In this document: piece after piece, positions 1 to 13,707 of the stretch
How positions within the stretch are numbered: the stretch's first letter is position 1
Layout: every line of letters begins with the position of its first letter
Notes under the pieces: generated by a model
What the model was told of the DNA's origin: nothing
Databases searched by the model: none
The model's input: only the letters and a program-made list of their open reading frames with translations
Program-made: the position numbers and the translations under genes
Source of the DNA: Nymphaea colorata
Taxonomy: Eukaryota > Streptophyta > Magnoliopsida > Nymphaeales > Nymphaeaceae
DNA length: 64,000 nucleotides
Assembly (NCBI RefSeq): GCF_008831285.2
Contig: NC_045146.1
Span: 9,064,972 to 9,128,971, forward strand
Reading direction: 5' to 3'

Positions 1-3000
1 GTTAGAGCCACAGATCCTTTTGATAAGCTTGCTCGAGTAGCCCTAGGAAACCCTTTTTCTTAAAATTATCTACAGATCTCTACATTCTATTTATGTAATA
101 TCCTTTGAGTAGACTTTGTAGTTGAATTATAGGCCGATTTCTCCAGTTAAGGTCATATCAGCCCATAAATGTGATAATACTCAGAGAGGCTAGCAAGTGG
201 CAAGTTAACTATCAAATGAATGAAAATGATATCCGTCTGGACAATCAACTACCAAAAGTATGCTACCATAAACATTACTAAGGAAGAAACCATTGGACAT
301 TCATCTTTCATCTTGCACATTGGTTGGACAAACCCATTGTTCTTCATATAGAGCAACCATGATTATTTATATATCTGAACCACCATCCTCCAATTCTATG
401 ATGTGCATAATGCATAGCCTTTGACATCCCTTCACCAGGCACTAAACCAAAGAAAATGAAATCAGTTGACTATTATGTTATCCACTCCATAGTCCAATAA
501 TCATGCATAAGAACAAAAAGTGAGGTGGAAATTATGATGCCACATAAAAAACCTTTTATTCATTTTTCTTCAAGAAGAACAATTATGCAAACGATGACCA
601 AAGTTGCAAAAATTAAAAGAAAAAAAGTGCAGAGCAAAAAACAAAATGTCCCCAAGAGACTGTAAGAAAATCCTGTGGACCTGCAGCTACATTTCCAAGC
701 CATGATGTTTCTGCAATTTCCAATTTCGTTGAAGAGAATTGAACATTCTGAAAGTGGAAAAACAGCAGAAAGGAGACACATGGCCAAAGCTAAAGTTTCC
801 CCCAAGGCTTACAAATCTGAACAAGCGGACACACAGGCAAGAGGATCTATTAGTTTATTATACAGAACTTCTGTTACTTTCTATCTTTCATTATCTGGTA
901 CTAAAAGGAGGAGAAGGAAGCTTATAGCCTATGAAACTTAAAGAGAAAAAAATGTATTAGGACTCAAAGCGAATTATTGTGCATCATATTAATAGTATTA
1001 GAACTGATAAAAGGCCACTCTCCTTCCTTGGCCTCATCATGTGAAAGGTTATTGGTAATATTAGAGGGAGGAAGAACATTCACAAAATAATTAGGTAAGC
1101 AAAAAAAATATATTAGTGAGAGCAGCACAACATAGGCAAAGGCAGTAGCTAGAAGGGAAATTAAGCATTGAAATTTTACATCATCATACCCCTTCCATGT
1201 TGCAATGTCCAATGATGCATTCCCCTTCAAGTCAATTGCATTAACCAAGAGAGCTCTAAACTTAAGGTAAAGCAAAAATTAGTCTTAATATATATAATTT
1301 AAGTAGAGGTCAAACTTTTACTATTAGTTAGAAAAAACTTAGTTAAAGCTTCCTTGGTGACTTATAAACTATGGATTAAATTGTCGACTAAATGTTAATT
1401 AAACTGTAATAACTAATGAATGCTCATATTCTTAGAAAACAGACTATGGATGTACTACTCTATAGAGGATATGGAGATGGTCCCGATCTCTCGTTGAGGT
1501 TTTCTTTTTTCTTTTTTTCTAAAACATGCAAAAATTATGACTTGATTATTTATCTGTAGTGCATAATTAGAGCCTTACTGTTTGCAATCCTTGAGGTCCC
1601 TTCATTCACAAGAAAGTAAAGTAGACAAACTAGTATAAGAGTTTGTGGTATATAAGGATACTTAAATGCAAGGAATTCACACTTGAAGAAGACATCAGTA
1701 GAATGGCTGACACATAAAACCACAATATGACAATGCATGAAGACAACCATCTATGAAAAAAAGTAGCAGAAGAAACCACCTAATGCGATTTCTCACCAAT
1801 CCTTTTGGGGCTAAAAGGATTTAAGAAATGGTCATATCAAATTTAGGAAGTAGAAATTAGAGATTCAGATCATATGGTGTGACATAGACTATCATAAAAA
1901 AATTAAACATGCTCAAAGAGAAAGAAAAAAATGGGAAGAGACACCTCATGATTTTTTCTATGGTAGAGAGAATAAACAGCGATATCAACCATGAAAGGAG
2001 ACTAATCGCAAAGAGAATGGACAAAGCAACAAAAATATACTACCCCAAGCTGCAAAATATCTTAAATGAGTGAACTGGTATACAAAAAAGTAGAATTTGC
2101 ACTCATAGGCAAATAGAGTACATTACCTGTGGAGAAGAATACTAGCACCAAACAATCAAGCGTTACATAGAGACAAAAATAAAATGTGGTCAATGCCACA
2201 CACAGGAAATTGGATGAATTATCAAGTGCATAAAACTGTTACTCATTTGCACCACGCAGAAAATCAGTTATCAGCAAATCAAAATCAATTGATGTGTAAG
2301 CGATGTAGAATGTTGTGGTAAACAGTCCACGCTTGAACTCGTAATCACATCATATTGATACTTGGCATATGCATCTTGCATCAACTATGACATGTGCCTA
2401 GATTGTAAAACAAATGTCAATCACAATCAACATTTTGTCATTACCTTTATTTATTTCCTCTGATTTAGATTTATCTTTACATGTGTCATTTTCTTTTTAA
2501 AACTTATGAATGACATTTTTTTTTTAATTTTCATCAAGAATCCATTAAAAAACCATGTACCAGTAGCTACATCAAGCACCAAAGGTTTCCATTTTCCAAA
2601 CCAAGCAAAATACAAAAAGGGAACAATCACAAAAAAATATGCCTTATAATCAAATTGAGTGTAGATAAGAAGAAGATTTGAAAATTAAAAAACAGAAAAG
2701 TGGAATGTCACGAAATGGGAGGCTATGATAATTCAAAAAAGGAAGATGAATGAATACTAACAACATGGCAAATAAATCAATAAAAATAAAGCAATCGGAC
2801 AAACAACAGAAGCAAAGTAAATAGGTATAGACCTTGCAAATGTATCCATACATGCTCTCCTCCATGTTCTTGAACATCATCAAGTAACAATATAAACAAA
2901 ATGAAGTCTTCCCTTTTCAACCAAAATGAAGAACCAAAACGAAGCTTCGCCCCTCGAAATCTAGCTGTTGAATGAAAGACAAAGAAGAGCCTACCACCGT

Positions 3001-5183
3001 GCACATGTTGGATTTCTAATAGTTGTCGCTGGAAATCATCAAGTGATGGACTGGTGGAGAGTTGGTTCTCTCTCTCTCTCTCTGAAATATCGTTCAAACA
3101 CTAGCCACCTTTCCCCACGTCCCACTATTCTCTCTCATCATACGTGCCCTCTCTTTAAAATCTTATTACTTGCTCTCTTTGTCAAATTTCATTCAAAACC
3201 CTAGCCCAATCATTCCCTACTGCCTCTTATTCTCTCTCGCCTTGCCCGCTAATATTATTATTTTTGTCGAACACCCATGCAAGGATTTGGCATGCACAAG
3301 AAATAATGTTTATTCTTCAAACCCCCACCAATTTTTAATCCATATAATATCTATTGACAACAACTGATGCCCTAGGGGCCAGTCATTGCAAAAAGTACAT
3401 ATTCTTGTGCTATATTCTAAATCTTTTGAAACATACTAAGGGGTCCGAAACTATCAACAATTTTAGCTTCCATAGAAATATTTAAAAGGTAATACATAAC
3501 CAAATAATGTTTAGCCAATCTCCAATATTCATGTATGAATTTTAGGATCATTGTTACTTTGTCTTTGTGCTTTGTCATTAATATAGCCAAGTTTCGCTTG
3601 ACTGGCCGATAAGATAAAGGCAAACATACTTCAACCATGATAAGTAACTTTTTTTACTCAACAAAATAGTGGTGAATTTTTAGTTGAAAATGCTCTTGAA
3701 TTAAAATGCATTCAATTTTTCCCTTTTTGTTGCTCTAGAAGTCGTTGATGATGAGTCTTAAGCCATTATAGGGAACCCAAAGATGACAAAGAGAACTTAT
3801 GTGCCTAGTCAATTATAACATGTAACATAAACAATACCAATAGAAGGAAGAATGTGGATGAAAGACATAACTCATGGTATGCCTTATTTGTGAATAGCTC
3901 AGGTTTGAGGAACAATGGACACTTAAACAACTCCATTTGATGAACCCAACAATGCCTAGCTAATGCTGGATACACACCAAACCATTCGAAAACTACAAAG
4001 AAAAATCATATGTTCTTGAAGAAGACACCCTATTCAACAAAAACCCAAATATGCTATGATGCCATGTTCATTTGAGTAAAATGCAATAGTGAAAAGAGAT
4101 GAGCATATTTCTTAATGTGATTCAGTCATGGAGACCTATGCTTTTGACATCAAATCTCCTCATGCCTTTTCATTTTCATTAATATGTAAAAAAATGATTC
4201 CACCAGTGTTCAGTTATCAAGGCTTATAACATCAATAAAGAACAGTTTACATGACAGGGAAATCATCAACAATGGCATTTTTCTAGTAAACACATAAAGC
4301 AAGAAAATTGATAAAGCAATAAGATAATGAGGAGGCCATTGCCATGCAGCTGCCCTCTATCTTCAATATGTATCCATCCACAAGTGAGAACAAATTATGG
4401 ATAACTTTGATTTGGTAAAACTAAAAAACAATTATGCTTAAGCAAGTTTATATTCTTTGAAACATCTTTCTCATGGAAGACCTTGTCAAAATGCATGATA
4501 AATTGATCATGAGACCAATCAAAAGATAAAGTTAGATGCCAAGGGTTGTTTGGTTTCCAAAGGGAAAAGGCATGATCCAAACTCGCAGTCTAGAGTTGAT
4601 TTGACTTACTTTTGACTAAGCTGGATAGGTGAGAGACGATTGTGAAAAGTTTACCCAAAGGAGTGGCTTAGAGGCCTGTTTGACAAGAGTGAAGATCCCC
4701 AAGAAAAGGTTGCATCTCTGTACACCATAATTCATTCATAGTACAAAAATGGATGAGGGAATTCCAAATGTGGAACTGAGTCCAAAGAATAATGGTGGAA
4801 AGCATGAAGAGATAATTGTTCATAGAACAATTATATAAATGGGAAAAAATACAAGTAATTCAATTAATGAATGCATAAAGCATAAAAAAAGTAATTCTAT
4901 ATTTATAATAACATAATATTATATAAAGTATTGTAGTAACATAGCATATGAGAAAGAATAAGTTATGAAGTGGAAATCATTTTGTAAGAAATGAAGTGAT
5001 GTTCTCATTAAATGAGAAACTAGTTTCTCCATGATTCTGCTATTCTGGAAAAGTGTCATGAGCTTATGATAACTACGGTAACACGTCTATGGCAACCCTA
5101 TAGGCCCTTCACTTTTTGTCCTTTTTTTTCTATGTCCCGATGCATGGTTCTTGAATAATTAAAGGTCTATGCCATGCACATGC

Positions 5184-5220
<37 letters not shown>

Positions 5221-8200
5221 AGGAGAAAAAGAGAGAAAAAAATGGGAAAAATGATCGCAAAATTAGATAACATTACTACTAAGTACCAATAAAAAGTTGG
5301 AACAAGGGACCACCTTATACTTCAAGATTTTGGGATGAGTTCAATTGAGTGTTTCAATTATGTGCTAGATTAATTAGATCACATCAAAATGGGCTAAGAA
5401 TAAAACCAAATACCAATTGGAACACTGATTAGACCAAGATAATGGAGAGAGGGGGAGAGGTGCCACATATTGGTGAGAATATTGTCTCAAATTGGTGCTT
5501 AGTACAAAATATCTATTATAATAGTACATATGAGAAGAGAAAGAGGGGAGAGGAAGACATGTCAATGGGAATCACACAATAAATAACTGAGAGTTACATG
5601 CAAGACAAGAAACAAACATATATTACAAAACAATCTGCTCCATTTGCAAATCGAGCAGTCTTCGATAACCTTATAGCAGCTTGTCATGGCTTGCACAGGT
5701 AGGGCTCTCTCGTGCATGCTATTTTATGTATTTTATGTATTGTTTGGAATGCATACTTGTAATTTATCACCTAGTTTTCTTTGTAAGTAAAAACACTTTT
5801 TTGATATATCAAAGTGTTTGCCAATTCATTTTGCTTAGACTGCATAATATAAAGGCAAATTTATATTCATTTTGTGTTATTTTCATTCTTTTGAGATGCA
5901 ATAATGAGGCATCTATTTTCCATTTTTCTTCATTTATTTGCAAACCAATTATGAATAATCATTTTGTGGTTTCTGGCTTCCTATGAAATGTATCTGATTG
6001 GTGAAATTCTTTTTTCCAGTCCATTTGTCGTTTTGGTTCAAACTTCAAAGTTTGTGGAGATAATGGAGTATTGGTCTTACGTTGAATTTGCATTGCAACT
6101 TACAATTTGCATTACAATCTAGATGTTGTAATGAATTCTTACTTGAACTAAGCAATATTGTTAAGGATCAAGCAAATAGGGCACTTATTGCTCATATTAT
6201 CAATTCTAGAACTTGAAAATTTGAGTGCTAAGAGTGATTAGCTTCAATTTAGGAGGTGAAAACCATAAATGTAGTCAAATCTGCACTTTATAGAGATGCA
6301 CAACCATGAGATGAAGTAGTAATTTTTTCTCACAGAACCATTTGCAAGACTTGTGCATGCATGGATGTTTGTAATGGTTATGTACAATTTAATTGTAACT
6401 TCTCAAGGTAGATATTTTTTTCCATGATATAGTTTATTAATGTTCTATCAGCAGGTTGTAGCATCTTATTTCCCATTATCGCATTGCCTCGAGGGCCTTA
6501 AATTTCTTGTGGAGTCATTATTTGGTGCAACCTTTTACAATATTCCTCTTGCACTAGGGGAATCTTGGCACCCAAGCATTGGTTAAACCGTCTCTCCATC
6601 ACTTTGATGATTTGTAATGTGTTTGCTTTTATTAGGATACATCAACATTCCAATTAGTTTTATATGGTTAATATCTTTTTATGATGACAGTGAAATATGT
6701 TTCTAGTCAAGAACCACGTTAAATTGTTTTTTTTTAGAAGTTTATTTGAGTTCTTTAAATGTTTGCATGATTTTATTTATAGGACAACTCAGGTTTCATA
6801 TATCTTGACTTGTACCATTGAAAGAACAATTTCCTAGCCTATTCTCTTTATCCTATAAAATGTGAATGGAAACTTTCCAAGACAAACTACCAACGTTTAG
6901 TAAGTATGCCATTTTGCTGGAAGTATTAGAAATGATATTACATTGTTAGCATCTAAAATGTTCTCATTGTCATGGTTGTTTCATTTATTGGCTATTAGAA
7001 CGGTGAAACTTTTAATGCTACTGAATCTTCAAAAAATTAGAAATAAGAATGTGGTATAGAATATGTTTCTTGTTCAACATATTGGCTAGTTGGAATCTGC
7101 ATATGTATAGAGAGGATTTATAGCTAGTTCCACTTTAGCTACAACAAGTGATTTTTTCTTGGGTAGTATCAGTCTACAAGTTTTCTATAAGATCAGGGCC
7201 ATCATCTTCTAATCTTACTCATAGCAAAGTAGAGACTCTATTCCATGAGTTTAGCGATGCTCTCTCTCTATCCTGCCAAGAATGGTAACAACATCTATTT
7301 CTTACTAAATTTCAAAAAATAATGTCATAGGAAATAATTTTTCTAAGTTTCACGCTTTTTATAGAATTATCAACTTTTTTCTTATACTAGAATGGCTCTT
7401 GATTTAAAAAAAAAAAATACCTTCCACACTTTTAAAGTGAGTACTAGATTTTGTTTCATTAAAATTGTGTTTGTGCTTGTTACAGTCAATGTTTGAGATG
7501 CAGATGACATGAGACAATTCCCTTTTCCTCAGAAATAATTTGTTTAGTTTATAGAATGTATTGTAGGACAAGAAATTCTTGACTACTCAAATTTTGTTTT
7601 TCTATAGTCTAGTGACTTTTGTTATCTATTAGTGATACTCTTTCTGTTTGATCAACTCCTTCAAAAGCTGCATCCATTCATAAATGCATGATAATCACTG
7701 ACTTACTTTAAATTGGATCTGAAAATATGAACAATAACTTGAAATCAGAATCATGTCAACAATAAGCAATCACAATGTTTTAGCATTTCATGTTATAAGT
7801 AGGTTGGAACTTGTCACCCTAAAGACAAAAGTCTATTGTCTTTTCTTAGACAATCATTACTAACAATCTCTTTCCTTCGAAATTTATAACCTGGGAAAAT
7901 CTTGTTACTTGAGATGGGAGTATCAATCAAATAGCAGTCTAATGTAGATAAGCTGGTGTATATGAATGCATTTGATCTCATGACATGCATAATGCAACCT
8001 AGATATTGACTTGGAAAAAGGCTAATCCTTATTTATTTTCTTCATTTTGATAAACAAATAATCTAAAGATCCATTATAGCATGCAAAATTTTCCCTTACT
8101 ACTGTGACTGGAGATGAGCATCAGTACATTAAAATTTCTACCTTTGGTGAGTTAAAACTAGTCAACATATTCTCATCCTCTAGAATCAAGATGATTCTAT

Positions 8201-9640
8201 CGACAGTTTGTGCAATCAACTAAGCTTTGGATTTTACATGCAGAGAACACACAACTTTCATATTTCTTTTTTTTTCTTTGGGAGTTAAAATTTTAAAATT
8301 CTTCCATCCCATGATCTTTTTATGCTTCTCTACTGCATGCTTCTACATGAGCTTGTTTGTTTCTTCAAGCAGTGGCATATGATTTGGACTTCTTGTATGG
8401 GTATTGATTTTGAATATTAATTTTATTTTGTTACCGATTGTAACTTACTCTTTTACAGCATCATTTTTTAGCATGTGTTTGTCTTCAATGGGATTTTCAT
8501 AGTGAAATCTTTTAATTGTCTACTCATTCATATTTTGGGATTTTTGCATCATAGTATTTTGCACAAATTGTTGCATCTTGAAAAAATTTGCGAGGCATTA
8601 TGCCACTGGTGAAATAATTCATGAAAGGTTGGTTGCTTCAATAAATTATACCAAAAACTGGTTGTTGCAACAAAGCTGCAGCTTTAGCTAAATTTTCTAC
8701 TGTGGAACTTGTTTGATATGCATCATTCTTCTTCTGTTTATTCTTCAGATATTTTGGTGAACAGTGGATCAACACCTTTCAGCAATCATCAACTAACACT
8801 AACACAATTGATGTTGTTGCACACCTAACAAAAACAAATATAGTAGTTGGGATCATGTATTGAGGACACATCAACAAACTCGACTTAGCCATCTTATACA
8901 ATATGGAGCTAGTAAGCAACATATATAAAATCTTTTTGATATGTGTTTTCTTTTAGTAAAATAATAAATAATTACCATTCTTCAGGATATTACAACCATT
9001 TGTATGCTAAGTATATTGCTGTTGTAATGTGGCAAAATCTCTTCAGTGAACATTCACTATTCTCATCAGCTAGTTTAGTACTGAGGTTGAAGTTCCTTCA
9101 ATAGTGTTCTTCCAGAGATCCATATGAATTTTTTGTTCAATGATTTTGTAGGCAATGATATTATAAGAAAGACCACAGCAAAGTAGCTCCCAATCTTTAT
9201 ACCCTACTTAAAAACTCAACATGTGGCTATGAAGGTATGTTTTTTCCTTCTCTTTTCATTTCTAATTTTTGCAGGAGTCCAACATCAAATTCTTCTTAGT
9301 TTTGTGGATCAATGAGGTTCATAAAAAGTGCAATTATGCAGCATAGTGAAAAATGCATGTTCACACCTGACGCACATGCTATCTCATCACTTATCTTTGT
9401 TAGCATGCAATCTCTACACAACACATTGTTTTTGCTTCACTCTTTTGGTTCAAGAAGAGTGGGTGTATTGAAGCAGACGAGTCATTACTCTACTTTGTCA
9501 CCCGTGCTCACCAAATTGTTGTCTACGTTGTCGCTATTGCAGGTCCTCCTAGAGGGAGGAGATATCTTAAGCATGCTATGCTGGCAATCGTCTTTTTTGT
9601 CTTGATTTTGGTGTAAATACCAATGTTATGAGGCGAAGAG
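1..9640. other. AT-rich intergenic stretch, no gene recognised
   Basis: I read both strands and found no run of codons with recognisable protein similarity. The open frames here are short (at most about 106 codons), rich in Leu, Phe and Ser, and lack splice-consistent continuation. There is a (TG)n run at 5185-5217 and a short CT run near 3067-3084. Heavily decayed repeats or introns of a gene outside the window cannot be excluded. Confidence 0.5.
5185..5217. repeat. (TG)n microsatellite
   Basis: About 16 uninterrupted TG dinucleotides in otherwise unique AT-rich DNA. Confidence 0.97.
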
Positions 9641-11790
9641 AAGGCAAGCGGCGCGCGCGTTGTGAAGGGTAAGTTTCTGGACAAAAAAATATAAAATAAA
9701 TAACATTAAAAAATAATAATATTAAAAATAAACAAACATAGTGTCGCTAGTCCATAACTCCATATAACACATAAAAAATATGAGAAAAAGGCGTTTTACG
9801 CTTAAGAACATTTTAGAGACTAAAAATGATTATATTATCATAATAAAATCAGACTTTTATATTTTATAAAAATGGTAGTTTCCATAAATTTTGTACCTGC
9901 AGAAAACCAATCTGCATACTGGTTTTTGAAATTTGCGAAAACTAACTTCATGGAGAATAATTGATATCAAATTTCAAGCTTGTTTTCGAAACAGGTAATT
10001 TTATTAACCAGGTGTAAAGTTTTCTCACACGTTTGGTGACTTGGTTTCCTCTCCTCTCTCTCCCTCCATCTGGACACCTCTTCGTTTTGCACTTTTGCTT
10101 TTGAGGGTTTCACTATTGCTAAGTTATCCAACTGTGATCGACAGCCACGTTCTAGCAACTAACATCCATCGCTACCTCGAGGGCTTATGGGGAGGCTACA
10201 CTCGCCTCTTTCGCAGCGACTCGCCTAAGTATACTTCCTCTTTATCAGCAGCAACAGTAGCAGGCTCGTAGCAGTACCAGGTTGGTTATCCTTAATCGAT
10301 TTGGGGCCTTTTTTTAGCTTGCGATCCTTTTGGGTACTTTCAGGATCAGGATCATTGCACATTTGTGGGTCTCTTGACGAAGGTTGACATTGTTGATGAA
10401 TCTTGGTGGAGTGGAATTTTTTGGTGATCTAAAAAATGAGGGCCAGGATAGTTTACTTTTTCCCTTTTGCCTGTTGCACACTTGTGTACCTGTGGTATAT
10501 AAATAATTTCAGGCAAAGAGCTTCAGGATATGGGGATCAGGACGGGAAATCATTAACCAATGCCGACATTTTCTATACCGTCATATCTATTGTAACAATT
10601 TTTGTTGTTTTAGATTATAAGTCTGGCTTTTATTATGAGTGGCAAATAAAGGAATGAACCAGCTAGTCAGTACAGTGCCTTTGTGCAAGAATTGGCATTT
10701 AAGCCAAGTTCGAATGAAGACTTGTCTCTTGATGGTGTAGAAACTGTTTTCAATTTATTGGAATTTTTTTTTTCAAAAAAAAAAAAAACTGAGGCCTGAG
10801 CGCCAGGTATGCTTCACAAATGGGCATGAGGCGCACGCTTCAGGCCATGCGCGCTTCACCTATCCGCCTTGAGGCGTTCTACTAAATGAAGTGCAGTGAG
10901 GGCCTCACGTGTTGAGGCGTACGCCTCTATTAACAGTGTTGAATACTTTTTGTTTTAATAGATTGAGGCTGGCCTTGAAGCACTGCAACCTTGATAGTCT
11001 GACGCTGAAGTTGTTTTGTCTTCCTATTCCCTTTTAATTTCGTTAGAGAGTGGAATCAGCCTTCTGATGCTCTTTGTGTGCCTGCACGTGCGAGAGAGAG
11101 AGAGAGAGAGTATAATGGTCATAAATAAATAATCAAGGGATTATTAAATTCTTCGTTTCATTGGTTATGCACCTGCACCAAAGTGAACCAATGGTGGATC
11201 CATGGTAATCTTTTAATTTGGGTGCTGTGTTTGTTACCATTTGTAACCCCAAAAAAATAACATACTTGAAGTTGAACGCAGTGTTGCTGCCATTGGAGTC
11301 ATTTTTTTTTAAGCGGATGTTAGGAAGAGAGTGGCAAGCATCACCATGGGCAATGACCGATGCAACTAGAAAACTTCACTAGGCGATCGTTACAGCAGCA
11401 TTTGATAGGTAGAAACATTATTCCCCAAGGTACGGGAAAGGAACAAATCCCCACTACGACGGGGCGAACCAGTCCGCATCATTAACACACCCCCTAACCT
11501 CATTTCATTCATATCACACGATAGTAGGGATACCCATGAGTGTATTGACTTTATATTTGCAGCTAACTTATTGTCAGGAAACCCTAGAAAATAACATAGC
11601 TAAGTGAGATAAAATGTTTCCCCTTTACTGCTGCTCCTACAGGAAACTGACCTAAAACTGAAGCTGCAATGTTGTCAGTAAGAAATTAAAAACTAGAACC
11701 AAATGTTTCAGGTACTGCGATTTTTGGGGAAGAAGAACAGATTCACAGAGATGGCCAAAACGTGTTGGCAACAGAAAGAAATAATCTGCC
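9641..11790. other. Intergenic stretch with GC-rich patches
   Basis: No gene recognised. Two patches around 9630-9665 and 10795-10935 are rich in GAGGCG/GCGCC words and stand out from the AT-rich surroundings, as degraded repeats often do. An (AG)n run lies at 11092-11110. Open frames at 10041-10271 and 10436-10657 have no recognisable similarity. Confidence 0.45.
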
Positions 11791-12598
11791 CAATGATCTG
11801 AATTCTTAAAAGGCTAGAGAATGTTCGTAGGGCATTATCGAGGTGGAATAAAATTCAAGCTTGGAGATGCCTCAAGGAAGTTTGCAGGTCTATTGAAGGA
11901 ACTGAATGAGGTCCAAACTCGCATGGAGGCAGTGATCCACACTGACGTGCAATATGAAAGGCTGCTAAAGCAAGAGCTGGTGCAAGCTTTGGTTAATGAG
12001 GAACATCTATGGACATAATGGGCTAAAGTGAAATGGCTCACTGAAGGGGATAGAAATACCTCTTATTTCCAAGCAGTGGTAAAGAGCATAAGAACTAAGA
12101 ATCACATCTCAAGCATCAACCATGGCAACATGCAAGGCAGTGACCCAGACACTATCACCTCCATTTGTGCGGATTTTTTCCAGCAACTCTTGGGTGTTAC
12201 AGAAGGTTCTGGTGATTTGCCAGTACTCCTTGCCGATGCCGAAGGTCTTCTTGTTACAAAAGACGAGAATTCAGCTCTTTTCAGGTATTGTTTTTTCTGT
12301 TAATCGCTCCAGCACCCCGGGCCCAGATGGCTTCCCAGGGGTTCTATCTGGGCCATTGGGCCACTCTTGGGCATGATATCATTGAGGTTGTTTCTAACTT
12401 CTTGCTCATTGGGGAACTGGTACGTAGCACTGAGAACTCCAAGTTGGTGACTGACTTGAGACCAATTGCTTTGTGCAACTCCATATAAAAAATTATCTCT
12501 AAGCTGATTGTTGAGCGTTTGAAATCCATCCTGAACAGGATCATTGATAGTAACCAGGTTGCTTTCCTCCCTAATAGAGGATTGGTTAAGAATGTAAT
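11790..12598 (+). pseudogene. LINE (non-LTR retrotransposon) reverse transcriptase, 5' part
   Basis: Translation gives the landmarks of plant LINE ORF2 just before and inside the reverse transcriptase domain: WLTEGDRNTSYF, then PGPDGFPG, LRPIALCNSI and NQVAFLPNRGLVKNVI. The frame is broken by stops and frameshifts, for example an early frame reading RLENVRRALSRWN that shifts before the next block. No endonuclease domain is visible upstream, so the copy looks 5'-truncated. The reading frame is cut at 12598 by a copia element and resumes at 17995 with the next expected residues (ISHEAVHSL). The element is dead. Confidence 0.88.
12594..12598. repeat. Target-site duplication, left copy (GTAAT)
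   Basis: Five bases immediately before the 5' LTR. The same five bases follow the 3' LTR at 17990-17994, as expected for copia integrase. Confidence 0.93.
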
Positions 12599-12922
12599 TG
12601 ATAAATATAAAAGGCAAGAAGAATTGGAAATCATGGAAGGAAGATCGTGCGATAAGCTTGATGATACACGTGATCAGCTAATAAAAGAAAGAGATAAGAA
12701 CAAAAGTAAAGGACAAGATCCTTTACCATTATCGTCTGTAAAAGATCCACCAAATGTGGATCCTAAATGTAACTCTCATTGACAAGTTATTCAATGGAAC
12801 CACTCTCTAACGATGATATCAAAGAAAGTTAGAGTGAGAGAGTTATCGTGGACGTAGGTCATTCAAGACCGAACCACGTTAAATTTGTCTTTGTTTCTTT
12901 CACAATTACTCTATTTTTATGA
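12599..12922 (+). repeat. 5' LTR of the copia element
   Basis: Begins TGATAA and ends TTATGA. The 3' LTR ends TTATCA, giving the intact 6-bp terminal inverted repeat TGATAA/TTATCA, so the 5' copy carries a terminal substitution. Confidence 0.94.
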
Positions 12923-12935
12923 TGGTATCAGAGCC
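12923..12935 (+). other. Primer binding site (initiator tRNA-Met type)
   Basis: TGGTATCAGAGCC follows the 5' LTR directly. It matches the 3' end of plant initiator methionine tRNA, the usual primer of copia elements. Confidence 0.93.
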
Positions 12936-12989
12936 AAACTACGTATTATCGAATGCAGTTTAAACTGAAGGAAACAAAGAACAAAGTGT

Positions 12990-13570
12990 TGTCTGCCAAA
13001 ACCCGGCCACAATTTTGGCTAGCGTTGTCAGCTCCGACGATAACTGAGGTTCAGCAAGGGCTCGTTAGAATCATCTACATCTGAGGATTCTCCCTACAAA
13101 ATTTCAGGATTTTTGGAGTAGGCATTGAGGAGCTATGAATTTCTGAAGGACCGCCTGTCGCTAGAAAGTCGCAGAATAGAGTGCTGTCCGCCAGAACCCG
13201 GCCACGATTTTGGACGACGTTGTCAGCTTCGGTGACGGCAGAGGTTGAGGAAGGGCTTGTTAGAATCGTCTACATCTGAGGATTCTCCCTACAAAATTTT
13301 AGGATTATTGGAGTAGGCGTTGAGGAGCTACCAATTTTTGAAGGACTGCTTATCGCTGGAAACTCGCAGAACAGAGTATTGTCCGCAGAACCCGGCCACG
13401 ATTTTGGCCGGCGTTGTCAACTCCGACGACAACAGAGGTCGAGCAAGGGCTCGTTAGAACCGTCTACATCTGAGGATTCTGCCTGCAAAATTTCATGATT
13501 TTTTGAGGAGCTACGAATTTTTGAAGGGCTGCTTGTCGCTGGAAAGTTTCCTGCAACTGCTAAAGAACAT
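12990..13570 (+). repeat. Three tandem ~194-bp repeats in the copia leader
   Basis: The word ACCCGGCCAC recurs at 13001, 13196 and 13390. Each time it is followed by the same sequence containing GGGCTCGTTAGAA, TCTACATCTGAGGATTC and a TGTCGCTGGAAA-like end. Copies differ by a few percent, and the third is shortened. The array sits between the primer binding site and the gag start. Confidence 0.92.
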
Positions 13571-13707
13571 GCGGTAGAACATCTACAACTTGCTCTCATG
13601 TTACGGGCTTCCTTGTTGCGAGTTGTGCCACCCTGCTACAACTAGAACTCAAGGAGGAATTGCCAAAAACAAAGTTTGGTATTCTATATTTTGTTTTCTA
13701 GAACATA

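Noticed and set aside
2777-3097. 106-codon minus-strand frame
   Set aside because: It begins within a CT/GA microsatellite and shows no recognisable protein pattern or splice-consistent partner.
9312-9605. 97-codon plus-strand frame with a hydrophobic C-terminus
   Set aside because: No family similarity, no neighbouring exon in phase, and ordinary low-complexity Leu/Ser composition.
12599-12782. Open frame through the copia LTR (MEGRSCDKLDD-like), present in both LTRs
   Set aside because: It is LTR sequence; the frame is fortuitous and is shared only because the LTRs are duplicates.
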